Shown: positions 36,653 to 48,400 of the stretch, in pieces
How the letters are laid out: every line of letters starts with the position of its first letter
Numbering within the stretch: the first letter of the stretch is position 1
NCBI GenBank assembly: GCA_001643675.2
Contig: LSRY02000049.1
Location: 372,001 to 436,000, forward strand
DNA: 64,000 nucleotides
Reading direction: 5' to 3'
Origin: Monocercomonoides exilis
Lineage: Eukaryota > Preaxostyla > Oxymonadida > Polymastigidae
Made by a program: the position numbers and the translations under genes
Notes under the pieces: model-generated
The model's input: only the letters and a program-made list of their open reading frames with translations
What the model was told of the DNA's origin: nothing
Database searches by the model: none

Positions 36653-36925
36653 CTAACGGATCGAAGAAAAATTGAAATAAGCCATTTCGTTGAGAGCATC
36701 AGTTATAACTGGATTCGACTCAGGAGTGGAGTCATCTGCTGCATAAGGGTGCAGACGCACAAGCGAAATGACACTCAAGGAGATGTTTTCAGTTTTGTGA
36801 GAAGTGCCACTTCCTTTGCTTTCAGCATTTATGGGAACGTCGTCGGGGAGTTGGTAAATTTTCTGGAGATTGATGTGAATGCGTTCCCTTTGATCTGCGA
36901 TATACTTGACTGGTTTCCAACGCAA
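36653..36925 (-). pseudogene. Coding remnant, family unknown
   Basis: A 90-codon minus-strand frame of protein-like composition (MRWKPVKYIADQRERIHINL, then LQKIYQLPDDVPIN) in a patch less AT-rich than its surroundings. It starts without a supported upstream exon and ends without a recognised domain. Probably a fragment of a decayed gene; it could be an isolated exon of a real one. Confidence 0.35.
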
Positions 36926-36959
36926 TCAGTGAAGAAGTGGATGGTATCGTAATTGCTAA

Positions 36960-38120
36960 AGTCGGAGAGCGTGGCAGTGTAACTGGACGACAAAGGCGGA
37001 TGAAGTGCAGATGCTGAGAGAGGCTTTCGGGAATAACGAGGCGATGATGGCGGAGCTTGCAGGGGAGAAGGAGGAGCTGTGTGGCGGATCCTGGAGCTAA
37101 AGGAGCAGCATAAGGAGGCTAAGCAAAAGATAAAGAAGAGACATTCGGAGTTCAACATGCTGTTGCAGAAGATCAGGGACAAAGAGCGGATCTCGAAGAT
37201 GACGAGCGGGCTGGCAGAGCAGCTGCAGGAGAAGGACAAAATCATCCGAATGCGGGAGAGGAAGATTCTGGAGCTGACCGAAAAGCACAACATAGAGGAG
37301 AAGGGATTGCAGGAGCAACTTGTTGCAATGAAGGAGAAGATGTCGTATGAAGAGACAGGGCAGTTATAGGCCGGAATGGTTTAGACACCGGAAGGGAAGG
37401 AGAAGCAGAAGAGAAATATGAGCATGGAGTGTATTTTTTGTAAAAATTGATTACGATAGTGAATCAGATGATAACAGTTTCTGGGTTGCTTAGGCAAGAA
37501 GAGTTCGAAACGGTGCATGTGCTTTGGATACCGATCACGTTGCATTCGTTTGTGAGGATGAAGCGTTTATTGAAGCCACTGAAGACAGAGCTTAAGTATT
37601 CGCTGGTATGGAAACTGTTAACGTCCAGTGGATATTCAGAGACTAATTCGCAGAAAATATAAGCAGGAGCAGAGAAGTGTGGTCAAAGGTGGCGGATCAG
37701 ACGCAGATGTTTTGGGGCTTTGGATTTATGTGGATGCGGAAGAAGCGCGAAATCCAGAAGAAGGGAGAGGCTAATCGATAGATGATGATATGCGAGGTGA
37801 ATCCATACCGGAAGGACTTTGTGGAGGTGTGGCTGTTTGGGAAGTTTGTATAAATGTTCTCAGGAGATTTGTTGTTGTTCAAACTGGTATTTAACAAGGC
37901 GCTTGAAATAGAATCGAAGATAAAAATATAAATGTTTTTTGTGGTGTTTCAATGGATTCATATAAAGAAGCGGGACAAAGATGTGTTGATATTACTGTAG
38001 TTTCTTGAGAACTACGTCATGGAAGAAGCAGCAAAGCGGAAGGAGGCGATAAAGGAGCAGTGCGATCAGATGCATAGAGGCTCTCCATTGACATTATCAT
38101 CATCGTCATCGGGAGCTGTG
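36960..38120 (+). pseudogene. Decayed coiled-coil gene remnant
   Basis: The plus strand carries GC-richer, codon-like sequence broken by stops and frame changes. Readable pieces are EVQMLREAFGNNEAMMAELA, ELKEQHKEAKQKIKKRHSEF (frame from 37079 to 37369, coiled coil), NPYRKDFVEVWLFGKFV near 37,810, and MEEAAKRKEAIKEQ near 38,020. No splicing scheme I tried joins them. I do not recognise the parent family. Confidence 0.5.
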
Positions 38121-38240
38121 TGAAGAGACATCTTTTCAGATGAAATTGAGTCTTTCTGTGCGCATCATTAGCTGAGGCTTTAAGCGCTGTAGATGTCAAT
38201 CTTCCATGATACGAATTAACTGTCTGTGTTCTGTTTGCTA

Positions 38241-38672
38241 TCATTTACGCCGGTGCTTGAGGTGTGCCAGCGCAATGCCTTCTTCGAGCTGCGCCTGCAT
38301 CTGCTGAATGTGTGTGACACTGCTGACCTGTGAATACCTCTGACGGCGTCTGAAAACTGAGCGGTTGTGAAGAATGTGAATCATAACTTTGCGCTGCAGA
38401 GTCAAAGCTGCACTGTCGCGTGCGGGTGCTTTAATGGGTTTTGGAGGGAGCAGGGATTGAAATCTGGTTGAAGCGTTCGATGAAGAATATGAAGAAGACT
38501 GTGAGGAAGAAAGAAGGGTGGAGGAGTTGTTCTTTATGTAGTGGCTGGTGACGGAGTTAATGGAGTTGGATGATTGAGGCAGAGGAAGCGAATGAGAAAA
38601 TGAGGGTGTTGATTGAAATGAAGTGAAAGGACGTAATCCAATATCATAAAGTGTGTTTCGAGAAATAATCAA
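38241..38672 (-). pseudogene. Ser-rich remnant with an IQ-like helix
   Basis: A 143-codon minus-strand frame without an ATG near its start. It has a Ser-rich first half like other proteins in this window, then SAALTLQRKVMIHILHNR followed by FRRRQR, which resembles a calmodulin-binding IQ motif, and a helical end. A following minus-strand frame (38244-38017) is overlapped and shifted. Most likely a fragment of a broken gene. Confidence 0.35.
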
Positions 38673-38699
38673 AAAGAATCAGGAGAAGCTGTAAAAAAT

Positions 38700-39297
38700 A
38701 GTTGCGCCTCTGATTGTGGAAGAGCGTTTGCTGCAGTGGCTGAAGTTTGTGAAGTCGGAAGAGTTGATTGCGATTCCTCCATATTTTCCAAATCAGCAGA
38801 AGGAGAATTTTTCATCTGAAAGAGAAAAATCAAATGGAAACGAACGCGATTCTGGAAGAGAGTAAAGAGAAGAAAATGTGGAGCGAATATGAACGAGAAT
38901 ATGAAATGGATGTTTGGAGTCAGATGGAGAATTGAAACATTTTGGATAAGGCATGGATGGAGAAGATATATGTGATTATGCAGCGATTGAGGCGGTTGTG
39001 CTCAGCAAAATTAACTTTTGTCTCTCTGTCACTATTATTGACATTTTCACATATGCCTTATCTTCCGCAGAGGCGCATCGAAATAGCTTCTGGAAACTTC
39101 CTCCTTCCGTGCCGCACCGGCGCTGCAGCTTTGCTCTCTTATTTTTGCAGTTGATTGAAGCATCGAGTCAGAGTAACGTGTTCCAATCGAAGAAGCCTGA
39201 TGTCGAGAAGATTTTGAAGGATCAGAATAAGACGAGGAAATGTACACAAACATTATCTCCACCATTATCTGCTTCGATTAAGTATTCTGCACATTAA
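38700..39297 (+). pseudogene. Decayed remnant, possibly a kleisin-type C-terminus
   Basis: Readable pieces on the plus strand are LLQWLKFVKSEELIAIPPYF (about 38,730), then after a stop and a frame change HRRCSFALLFLQLIEASS and VFQSKKPDVEKI (about 39,110-39,210). The last resembles the winged-helix end of Rad21/Rec8-type kleisins (AAxxFxxLLxL followed by Q near the end), but the match is weak. There is no start codon context and there are stops in between, so it is not a working gene as it stands. Confidence 0.3.
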
Positions 39298-40689
39298 TCT
39301 AATTCTTTTTTCTTCCAGTAACTCTTAGATGATTCGTAATTGTTCTTTTCAGCCCATAAAAGATGCATTAGGATAGTTTAAAAGTTATTTCTTGAATTGA
39401 TAAGTGAAAATGATGAAGTATTGGAGATAAGTTTTGCTCACTTCATATTACTGACCTATTGTATGTAATTCTGAACATTTATTTGCTCTACGGAAAATGC
39501 TGTTTGTTTTGTGTGTCCGCTTCAAGAAAATATATACAGCCTGCATATGTGCATCTCTTCTGTTCCAGTGATCTCAAATAGCACTGAGTCTCGATAATTA
39601 TCACATGCAGAGTCATGCACAAGAGTGAGGTCATTGACAGTCAATGTTCCCATTGTTACAGAAAAAAAAGTCAAGCCAGCTTCTAATAATTCTGTTTACT
39701 CCGTTTTGTAAAAATTGCTTCTATCAGAAATTATGAATGTCCTCACACCATGGTTCACACTTGTTCATTTTGAAATAATTCTTGTGAGAATCACAATATT
39801 TTTTTCTAAGTTGGGGATCAGCTAAATTAAAAAATAACAAATAGAATTTAATAGATGGCTTTATTTCTTTCTGGTTGTTGTTGTTCTTTTCCAAATAAAT
39901 TCCTATGAAAAATAAGAATTACTCGAAATCTCACATTCATAGATGTTCAATGAGAATTTTTCATGACAATTTTTCATTGAATTTTACAATCATAAATGAT
40001 AAACTTTATCATATTGATTCTTGTCATATTCTTCAAATGTGCAGCTAAAAGTGCAGTCATCAATCTTTTCGCCTTTTAACTTTTATTTTAATAAAAAATG
40101 GCAGGAAGATTTGAAATCCATATTTGTAAATAAAGCAGTATCTCTCATCTTATCAGTCCAATCTTTCAGATGGAGTTTTGAGACTGGAAAGGTTAATATT
40201 GCTTGAGCAACAGACTTATGCTTGTGAAGCAAATTGACTTTCTTTGTGAATGAAATAGAGACGCAAAAATTTTTGAGAAACGCAGAAATCCCAATAATAG
40301 ATAGTGTACATTAAATTTTCATAACATGATTTAATAAATGTTCGATTTCCAAACCCTATGTTCAAATGTTGAATCCAAAAAGCGCACAAATTATAGATTG
40401 ATCATTAATGGAACAAATTTCGATTACCATGCTTCAAAACATCAATTTGTTTTTCGAAAGTGCTGTGGACAGTTTCATAACGATTATTTATATTAACCTG
40501 CATTCATTTATACTTGAAATAACAGATTTCATTCTGATCAAATACACAATATAAATCCAATATTTTCAAAACTTTTTTAATTCTCCTTAAAAGAATGCAT
40601 TTGTCAATTTAACATCGTTAATATGAACTTTATACATAAAAATTGAAGAAATTAAATCTGACTAAAAAATAGTGGTTCGAATTTTTGAT
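39298..40689. other. AT-rich region without recognisable genes
   Basis: About 1.4 kb. A frame of 61 codons at 40021 has no recognisable features. Nothing RNA-like was identified. It borders the transposon remnants to the right and may contain their unrecognised ends. Confidence 0.45.
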
Positions 40690-41540
40690 ATGTGGTGATT
40701 TTTCAAAAATTTTCACCCAAATAGTCCCCAAGACACTTTTCTCTGCATCCAGTTCTTGGAAAATATTTCCGAAAATTCATCCACAATCCTTCGACAGTGT
40801 TAGTGCAGGAATGTGTAATTTTGTTTTTGAATTCTCGCTTGTGACAGACAGTATCATGAGCGTAACCATAATCTTTCAATCTGGCATAAGCCTTCCTTTC
40901 ATCGCTCATAATCCGAGTTCCAGGAAGAATTTTGTCTCGTGTTATTGGAACCAATGTCTCAGCCTTCCTATTTGGCACAATCATCACAAAGTTCTTTCCC
41001 GCACCTCCATCTGGTTTCCTTTCCACAGCTCTAAATATCCAAATTTGTCTCTTCTTTTTCCCTCGCCCATACTTTCTGCGCCTCTAAACCGCTTCGTCGA
41101 TCTCCACAATTCTTCCCGTCCCTCCTCCAACAGCTTGATTTTTGTTCCAAATAGATGTGCATCTGACTCGAATAACGCTCGTCCAATAATGCATTGTGTT
41201 TTCACTTATTCCAAGCAGTTCACCAATGTGTGCGGCTAATATTCCAATGTCATTATACAATACAATCATCAAAAACTTTCTCAGTGGTATTTTCGATTTT
41301 TCCAAAGATGCGTTTTTAAAAGACTGTCAGTTTTTTGACAAATTTTCTGTATCTCCCGAACTTGTAATATTTGCCTCCGGATGAGAATATCATTTAGCAT
41401 TTATCATGTCTGCATTCAGGAGCTTCTCCTTCCAGCGCATTTTCGAAATACCATTTCCAAGCACTCATTTCATCCGAAAATATATTGTTGAGTTCACAAA
41501 TAGGTGTTTTTGTGAACATTCGTTGTGACAAAGACATTTG
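40690..41540 (-). mobile_element. Merlin-type (IS1016/ISXO2-like) transposase remnant
   Basis: Read on the minus strand from about 41,540. An N-terminal part (CELNNIFSDEMSAWKWYFEN) is followed by the helical block EKSKIPLRKFLMIVLYNDIG, then GISENTMHYWTSVIR and GGGTGRIVEIDEAV, which carries the first acidic residue and the GGxGxIVEIDE signature. After a frame change near 41,080 comes NFVMIVPNRKAETLVPITRD, then PGTRIMSDERKAY (second acidic residue) and TNTVEGLWMNFRKYFPR (third). At least two frame breaks and a stop are needed to read it whole, so it is inactive. No terminal inverted repeats were found. Confidence 0.85.
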
Positions 41541-41859
41541 ATGAATGTTTGATCAAACCCAAAAATACTTTAAAATAACCTTTTATCAAAAAATAAAAAC
41601 TATATAGAAGGTCACTTTCCGCAAGTTTTTTGGAGATAATAATTGCTTAATAATTTAAAATAAATCATCAAAAACGGAAAAAAACTTATTCCAGGTGTTC
41701 CCATATCTTCAGGTCTTGCCAAAAATATCCAAGAAAAATTCCACTGTCAATTTTCGGTTTTTTGAAAATATGAAAATATCATTGTTGGTTGAAAACCTGG
41801 GAAAAAGAAGACAACCCGGGAAATTTTCTTTATGATCACACACTTTGTGTGTTGTTATG
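41541..41859. other. Spacer between transposon remnants
   Basis: AT-rich except for a GC patch at about 41,790-41,826 with two AACCYGGGAAA words. Similar words occur at the outer ends of the inverted repeat at 17.1 and 18.1 kb. No gene seen. Confidence 0.4.
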
Positions 41860-43080
41860 TGAAAACAACGAGAGAAATATAACCTTCGCAAATTTATATC
41901 TTTTCTTTCTTCGTCTGAATATAGAAAGAATTCAACAAGGCAGCTAAGAATCCTTAAAATAGTCCAAAAAATTGGTTTCAGAGCATCAGATGTATTCAAA
42001 GCAGGATTGATTTCGAAGGGTGCATACCACAGAGTTGTTAAGGCGAAAAATGAACATTGATATGTCGGAATAAATGGAAGACACTGGAAAATAAGAAAAA
42101 AGCATCGCGATGGAATATCAATGCAAATTAAAAATGATTCACACCATCTCAAAGGAACATCTGCAAAGCAATGCACAAAGGCGGTTTGAATGTTATTATT
42201 TCATTTTTTTAATTATTTTTTTATTATAAATAGGATCGTTTCATTTATTCTTCAAAAAAGAACGAATGCGTTAATAAAAAGGATGTGAATAAAAAGTGGA
42301 GTTATTCTGTTTCTTCCAAAATAAAAGGATATTCATTAAAAAAGACTTCAAAACTTCCAATAAATAGAATCAAACACTCAACAAAGCTCATTCTGCTTCC
42401 TTTTTTTTGAAGAGTTGTAAGAATTAAAAAAGAAGATAAAATATTCACTCCTGTTAATATTTAATCTTGATGAAACAAATATTCAAAGAGACACAACTGA
42501 ATGAACGAAGATAGTTCCTCTGCCGGATTGTCCCAGCCCAATTTCTCAAGAAGCACCTCTTCCTCCATCATTTTCCTTGCTTTAACTTATTTCTGCTTAC
42601 GGGGAACATTGTGAAAAACTTCTGTGATCAGTCATTCCACATCACTTCCTCAGGAATATGCACAGACCAACTCCGACAACTTTGTTTTTACTGCTTCTTC
42701 AAAGAAAGGAATGGATTCTTCTTTATTTTTTGACCTATTAAAATATGCAGTAGCTGATTCAATTGATAGAAGAAGAAAACTAATTGGATTATCAAACTTT
42801 CCTGCGTGAATGCATATGGATGGTGCAACAACCCACACGAGCAAAGATGTTTTGGAGCTGGCAAAGGAAAATAGGATCGATATTGTATTTCCTCCTTCGC
42901 ACACCTCGCACATCGTCCAGCCATAAGATAAATATGTCAATGCAAACATTAAGAGAATTATTTCCACTACTGAAACAGACTTTGTGCGAAGCAATGCCGC
43001 ATCAAACAGATCCAACTTCGTCAAAAAAACTTAAAGAAGCATTATCAGAAGTGTAAAAGACATCTGCCATCGTCGCATCT
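41860..43080 (+). mobile_element. Decayed pogo/Tigger-like DDE transposase
   Basis: The reading frame is broken many times but the DDE_1 landmarks are in order: FNLDETNIQRD (42,461-42,490, first Asp), MDGATTHTSKDVLELAKEN (42,815-42,870, second Asp), and FPPSHTSHIVQP, a stop, then DKY (42,890-42,935, third Asp), about 35 residues after the second. Upstream, RQLRILKIVQKIGFRASDVF (about 41,930) may be the DNA-binding part. The stop inside QP-x-D replaces the Leu usually found there and several frameshifts are needed, so it is dead. Terminal repeats were not found. Confidence 0.8.
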
Positions 43081-43980
43081 TTCAGGGATTCTGGTATTTG
43101 GCCCTTATAATCCTGAAGTTATACTGAAGAGCCTCTGTGAAACATCTCCTATTGAAGGTTGCGAAGCTTCCATCAACAAAACCAACTTGATAAATTACTC
43201 GAAGTGCAGAATTTTGACATTCGACTAAAGTTTTTTCAAATATTCACATTGAACATTTCATTGTATCTTTTTTTAATAACTGTTTTCTGTAAATAATAAT
43301 AATTTACTCGGGTTATCGACCAACTATATGTGAAAAAGAAGATTAAAAATTCGGCAACACAAAAAAGATCCAATAAATTAAAAAGTGACAAAAATTAAAA
43401 GGCAAGAAATATCGTTCCATATGTATTATTTCTTCAGTTGTTTTCTTTATCTTTTTTTATTTTTTCATTTTTTTCCCCTTCAATTTATTTATTTATTTGT
43501 TTTTTTTTTGAAGATGGTTAGAATGCACCACAATTCAAAACCTTAAAAATCAAAAAGATGATTTCTTATAATCCATTTTCAAGAAGAAATTCCATCATCA
43601 AATCTCCGGGTTTTTGAGAAAAATATTTTCGAAAATTATGGGTTAGTATTAACTTTATTTGTGATGGACCCATTTTTGTTACAATGATGTCTCACATTTC
43701 AGATTACAAATCAAATATTTTTCTAAAACAATATTATTCCAAAATGCAAAAGCAACATGGAATTGGATAAAGAGGTTTATTCCATTTGCAGCGAACAGAA
43801 AATGAACAAATTTCAGTAAAATTTTCTCCAAAGAATCTCGAGATCGTTGCAGGAATAAAAAGTGATGCATGTGTTGTCAAAACAACTCATTGTTAAGTAT
43901 TACTCTTTTCAAAAAATTCAAAAATTCTTGTTGAGAGAAAAATTGTGATATTTTTTATGATTCTGGATAAAAAATTGAAA
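43081..43980. other. AT-rich spacer, possible further transposon remains
   Basis: Low-complexity T-rich stretch around 43,430-43,510. The patch at about 43,690-43,870 has short codon-like pieces (ATWNWIKRFIPFAANRK) that could be the front of the Merlin-like fragment that follows. No intact gene. Confidence 0.4.
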
Positions 43981-44146
43981 TGAATCATTGCAGCTTGCTA
44001 ACTGATGTTTCTCGACAAACTACTGGCGATTTTTATTCCATTTTAAGAACAGGCATGGTTGATTGTGGAACACATTTTTTGAAAAGCTTGGTGGACCTGC
44101 AATGATCATCGAAATAAATGAAGCAATTCAACGAAAAAGAAATTTT
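43981..44146 (+). mobile_element. Second Merlin-type transposase fragment
   Basis: A single short frame reads SRQTTGDFYSILRTGMVDCG then LGGPAMIIEINEAIQRKRNF. This matches the helix before the first catalytic residue and the GGPxxIVEIDE core of Merlin/ISXO2-like transposases. The rest of the catalytic domain is missing. It is on the opposite strand to the remnant at 40690-41540 and different in sequence, so it is a separate insertion. A dispersed repeat follows immediately. Confidence 0.6.
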
Positions 44147-44169
44147 TGAAAAAAAAGAAGAAAGAAAGA

Positions 44170-44441
44170 AATATGGGGGAAAATACATACTTTTAAGCTT
44201 TTTTTGTTATAAGCACAAAAAAATTGCTTCACTCTCAACTTTATTTCACTTTCTTTAATTTCATGAGAAATCTGATTTTCATATCTGTAAACAGGCATCA
44301 TTGAAATCAATGCAAAAAGTTATCCAACATTTCACGAATGTCAAAAAATGGACCCATTTTTATTGTGTTTTTTGAAATGAAAAAGTTAATGAAAAGTGCA
44401 TAATTTTTCAATGAAAATGCCTGAAGCTAAATACTTTGTCC
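44170..44441 (+). repeat. Diverged dispersed repeat, copy 2 (partner at 16795-17067)
   Basis: Shares its first 17 bp and a 25-bp block at its end with copy 1, in the same order and spacing. It directly follows a Merlin-like transposase fragment, so it may be the 3' non-coding part of that element family. Confidence 0.6.
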
Positions 44442-45444
44442 AAAATGGGTGATTATATTTGAAATCCTATATTTTCTGTCATATTTTCCTTATTGAATTT
44501 TCGTCATTAATATTCATAAATTACCACTGAAAAGCGATAGAGCAATAATGTCACGTCTCTTCTTATTCTTCAGATCAAACAGTGGCTTTAGAAATAATAT
44601 AAAAACATTCAAAATATGCATGAAATTAAAAAGCAAATGACAATGAAATTACATAAAAATAAACACCCTAAAAATTTTTTTTTGATTTCAAAAAATATCA
44701 CCCATTAATTTTTCAAGTGAAAAGTGATTTTTTTTTCCTTTTCTTTCTTTCTTTTTCTTTTTTCTTTTTTTCTAATCTTGTCTTATCTAATCTAATCTAA
44801 TCTTTTCTTTTTTCGAGTATTTTTCATCTAACAATCAAAATGAACATTTTTATTACTTTAAATAAAATGTGTAAATAATTTGTGAATCTTTTAGCAACAA
44901 CTGATGATTCAAAATGATTCAAAAATTCCTTCTCAATCAATTTATTTGTATGATGTGTATCGAAGATGATTTTGTTAAAAAAACAGAAAACTACATATTA
45001 ACATGAACGAAGAAATATGGAAAAGAATATAACAGAAACCAGTTGCATCGTGCTTGCTGGTGTTGTAAAAAAAAATTATGGTTAATATTCTCGGACGAGT
45101 AAAATAAAACTTTGCACACAAATGTTTCAAAAAACTAATCTGACTGAAAAAATGAAAGAAAATATAACTACTCAATTCTAAATAGTTCACATGATTAATA
45201 CATATTCACAGGACATCCACAAAACAACATACGCGAGCGTTATGAAATGTGATTGCTGGATTGTTACATATGAGCATATCAACAAAATGTTCAAGCAGCC
45301 ATTCGAACTTTTGCTTTGCTGTAATCTGAAAATCCCAAATGAAAAACTTCATTCAGCAACAAGCAATTAATGCTTTTAAATTATAATTGTGTTGTCTGTG
45401 CAATTATTGTCATTGTTCTTTTTTCTTTCCAATTTTATCTTCTT
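44442..45444. other. AT-rich intergenic region with simple repeats
   Basis: Contains a T/C-rich simple repeat (about 44,725-44,775) and a few TCTAA units (about 44,780-44,806). No gene recognised. It lies downstream of the stop codon of the giant beta-helix gene. Confidence 0.45.
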
Positions 45445-48400
45445 TCATTGATTTGATTCAGAGCAAGATGCAAGGAGTCGAAGCTCAGAAACATTCACAT
45501 TCGAATCTTCATCGTATGTGATCGCATCCGAAACGGTGAATATCACAGCCCCAGCCGGAAAGTGCTCCAACAGCTCCCGCTTCATCCCAATCAGCGTCGG
45601 CCTGGCTTTCTTGTCCTCTGAAAGCGCTGCCAGGATCACTTCGTCATACGACGAGTTCGCCTTCGAGCAGTTCGGCCTCTCCCCATTCAGAATCTTCTGC
45701 CCCGCCACCACTGCCTCATACTCCCCAAACGGGATCTTCAGCGTCACACACTCCCAGAGCATCATCCCAACAGAAAACACAACTGTCTTCTTCGATCCCT
45801 GGCTCTTTGTTCCATTCAGCAGCTCTGGCGCCTTCCACCTCATGCACTCGTTCTTGCTGTCTTCCTCATCCTCAAATGCTGATGAGGGCAGAGAGTCTCT
45901 GTCATCATCATCACTTGTTGATGTGACAACAGTTGACGAAGAGATGGAGGATGAATCTGGATCCGAGTCTGACGAGCAGTCTGAGTGCATCGCTATTGTG
46001 ATCACCATGTGCTCAGAGAACAGCACAATGTGGGGATTCAGATTTGTCAGCGATTGAAGTGGATTATCCATCTCGTCAAAGGAGTGAAGTGCCCCATTCG
46101 CCACCCAGAACAGGATCTGAGCAGCTGTCAACTCCCTCTCCTTCAATGATCCAATTGCCATTTCTTTCTTCTCATTCTTTCCATGAAGCAGCATAAACAG
46201 TGAATCCCTCAAGTCAACAATCAATTTCTCATGAGGAGATGAGCAAGCCATCGCATCCACCAGATTCGACATTGATGATGTGGTTGGACATAGATCCTCC
46301 CCTCGAACAAAAGTTGAATCAGAATCGGTCGTTGAAGTGGATGAGATGGATGGAGAAGGAGTTCTCTTTCTAATTTCTTCTTCTTCATCTTTCTCCAGAA
46401 TCCATTGAGGGATCTTGTCTGAATCTCTTCCAAGGATATATTCAGTCGATCCGCTCTCAGATAGAAGATGCTCTGATGATTCTGAATGCTGAAGGCTTTT
46501 CGCATATACCCTCTTCTTCATCCTTTCATCATTCTTCTTCTCTGCCTCCCTCTCTGCTCTCCTCCACTGCTCTTCTGGTGACATCTCCATCGTTACCATT
46601 TCAAACGCCTTCGGATCTTTCTTCACAGTCTCATTCACAATCTCTTCTAATTCCCTTGTTCTTCTCTTTTGCTTTTTCCATCGAACAACAAACAGAATAA
46701 ATCCAATGAGAACAATCAAAAACAAAACAGTTAATACAACAACAATAATTGTCCATATTGACTTTCCTTTCTTTCCTCCTTCGACAATCCTTTCATCTCC
46801 TTTTGATTCTGAGACACTCTTGTTTTTCAGAATGAATGACTCAGTTGCGGATGGCGAATCAGTTTTTCCAAACAGAATACATACCATCACTTCTGCTTCA
46901 CTTGGCACACCTTCAATTGTCTTGACAGGAACAGACCCATGCACCTCTTCTTCTGAAATCACACCATTTTCATCAAACAAATATTTCTCAACCACCTCTT
47001 CATCCACAACTGCTGCAACTGTTTCGAATGAGAGATTGCAAGGGAGGAGAAGTGATCCTCTGAACACAAGATTCACCTTCTCCCCTGACTTTTCAGCTGA
47101 CACACTCTCCACCTTCGGGATGAAAAAGGGAGATGCCCTTTCTCTGGCAATCCCTTCCAATGAACATCCTTCATCCAATATCCAAAGTGAGAGATTTGGC
47201 AATGTTCCATCTCCTCCTTTCAAACTCACAACATTCAGTTGTGAAGAGCCTTCACACAGGATGTTCCTTCTTGCTGATGGATAATTCTGAATAGATGGAT
47301 TGTTGTTCATGAACTCTCCTTTCTCAATCTCAACAGATCCACCTGACAATGAAAGTCCTCCGTTTTCTGAATTTGCCAGCATCGAATCCTTCATCAATCC
47401 GGAACAATTTTGAAGATCAACCATGGATCCATTCCACCAGCACAGATTTTCGAATGAATCTTCGTTTATTCCAAGCTGTTGCTCACCTTTTGCCCCATCA
47501 AATGAACATGAAGATAAGTTAACATCAGCCAAATCTGTCAAAGTCACAATTCTCCCTTTATCTGAAGAAGATATGCATTTTTGGCTGGTGCAGTTCTCCA
47601 ATTCTAGCAATAAAGATGAAGATGAAGCAGTCAAGCAACACGGGCCAAACGAATCTCTGGTAATATTTCGATATGAAGACTGCTTTAACCGGAATGTCGA
47701 CGCATTTGATGCCACACTCACTGCACATCCATCTCCAAGCTTCGCGTTGCAAATGGCCAAGAAATTCATCTCAACATTTGCATCTTCGCATTCAACAAAA
47801 AGCAAAGAATTATTTGAAACGTGCGTATCATCGAATTCCAAGTGACTGCACTGGATGTTTGAACTGCCTTCTGAACCATCTGAACAAATGGCTATCATAT
47901 TTGATCTGCATTCAGTTCCTCTCAACTGAACATACTGCAGCTTGGAACTTTTGCAGTTCTGAAAAATCATGGCAGATCGATCAAATATGCTGCTGGAAAT
48001 AAGCACTTGCTGCACAGACAGGTTTGCTAGATTGTGGAAATCAAATAACTCTTTGCAATTCATATCAGAAATGTTCAAGTTCATAAACAAGCAATATCGT
48101 CCCCCTCTTGCTGCCACGCATGAAGAGCTAAGATGAAGGGAAGCAAAAGTGCATCCGTTGATCGATAGTCTGCCATTCTCCACAAGAATGATGGAGCAGT
48201 TCAATTTCATTTCAGAGTCTCCACTCCAATCTTCTTGAGCAAATGCTGTATCAACAATCGACAAGCTACCGTCAGTCAGCAATAACAAGCTGGAATGCGA
48301 AGAAGAAAAAGCGCTTCCAAACAAAAACGAAAGAAATTCCATTTTCACTCTCGATGAACACAAAATGAGACTACCCGTCTTGCTGCCGATGCTGTTGTTC

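Noticed and set aside
40672-40690. GGTTCGAAT resembling a tRNA B box
   Set aside because: No A box or cloverleaf stems at a suitable distance; probably chance.
41709-42176. 155-codon minus-strand frame
   Set aside because: The plus strand of the same region reads as the front of a decayed pogo-like element; the minus frame is Cys/Phe-rich without known features.
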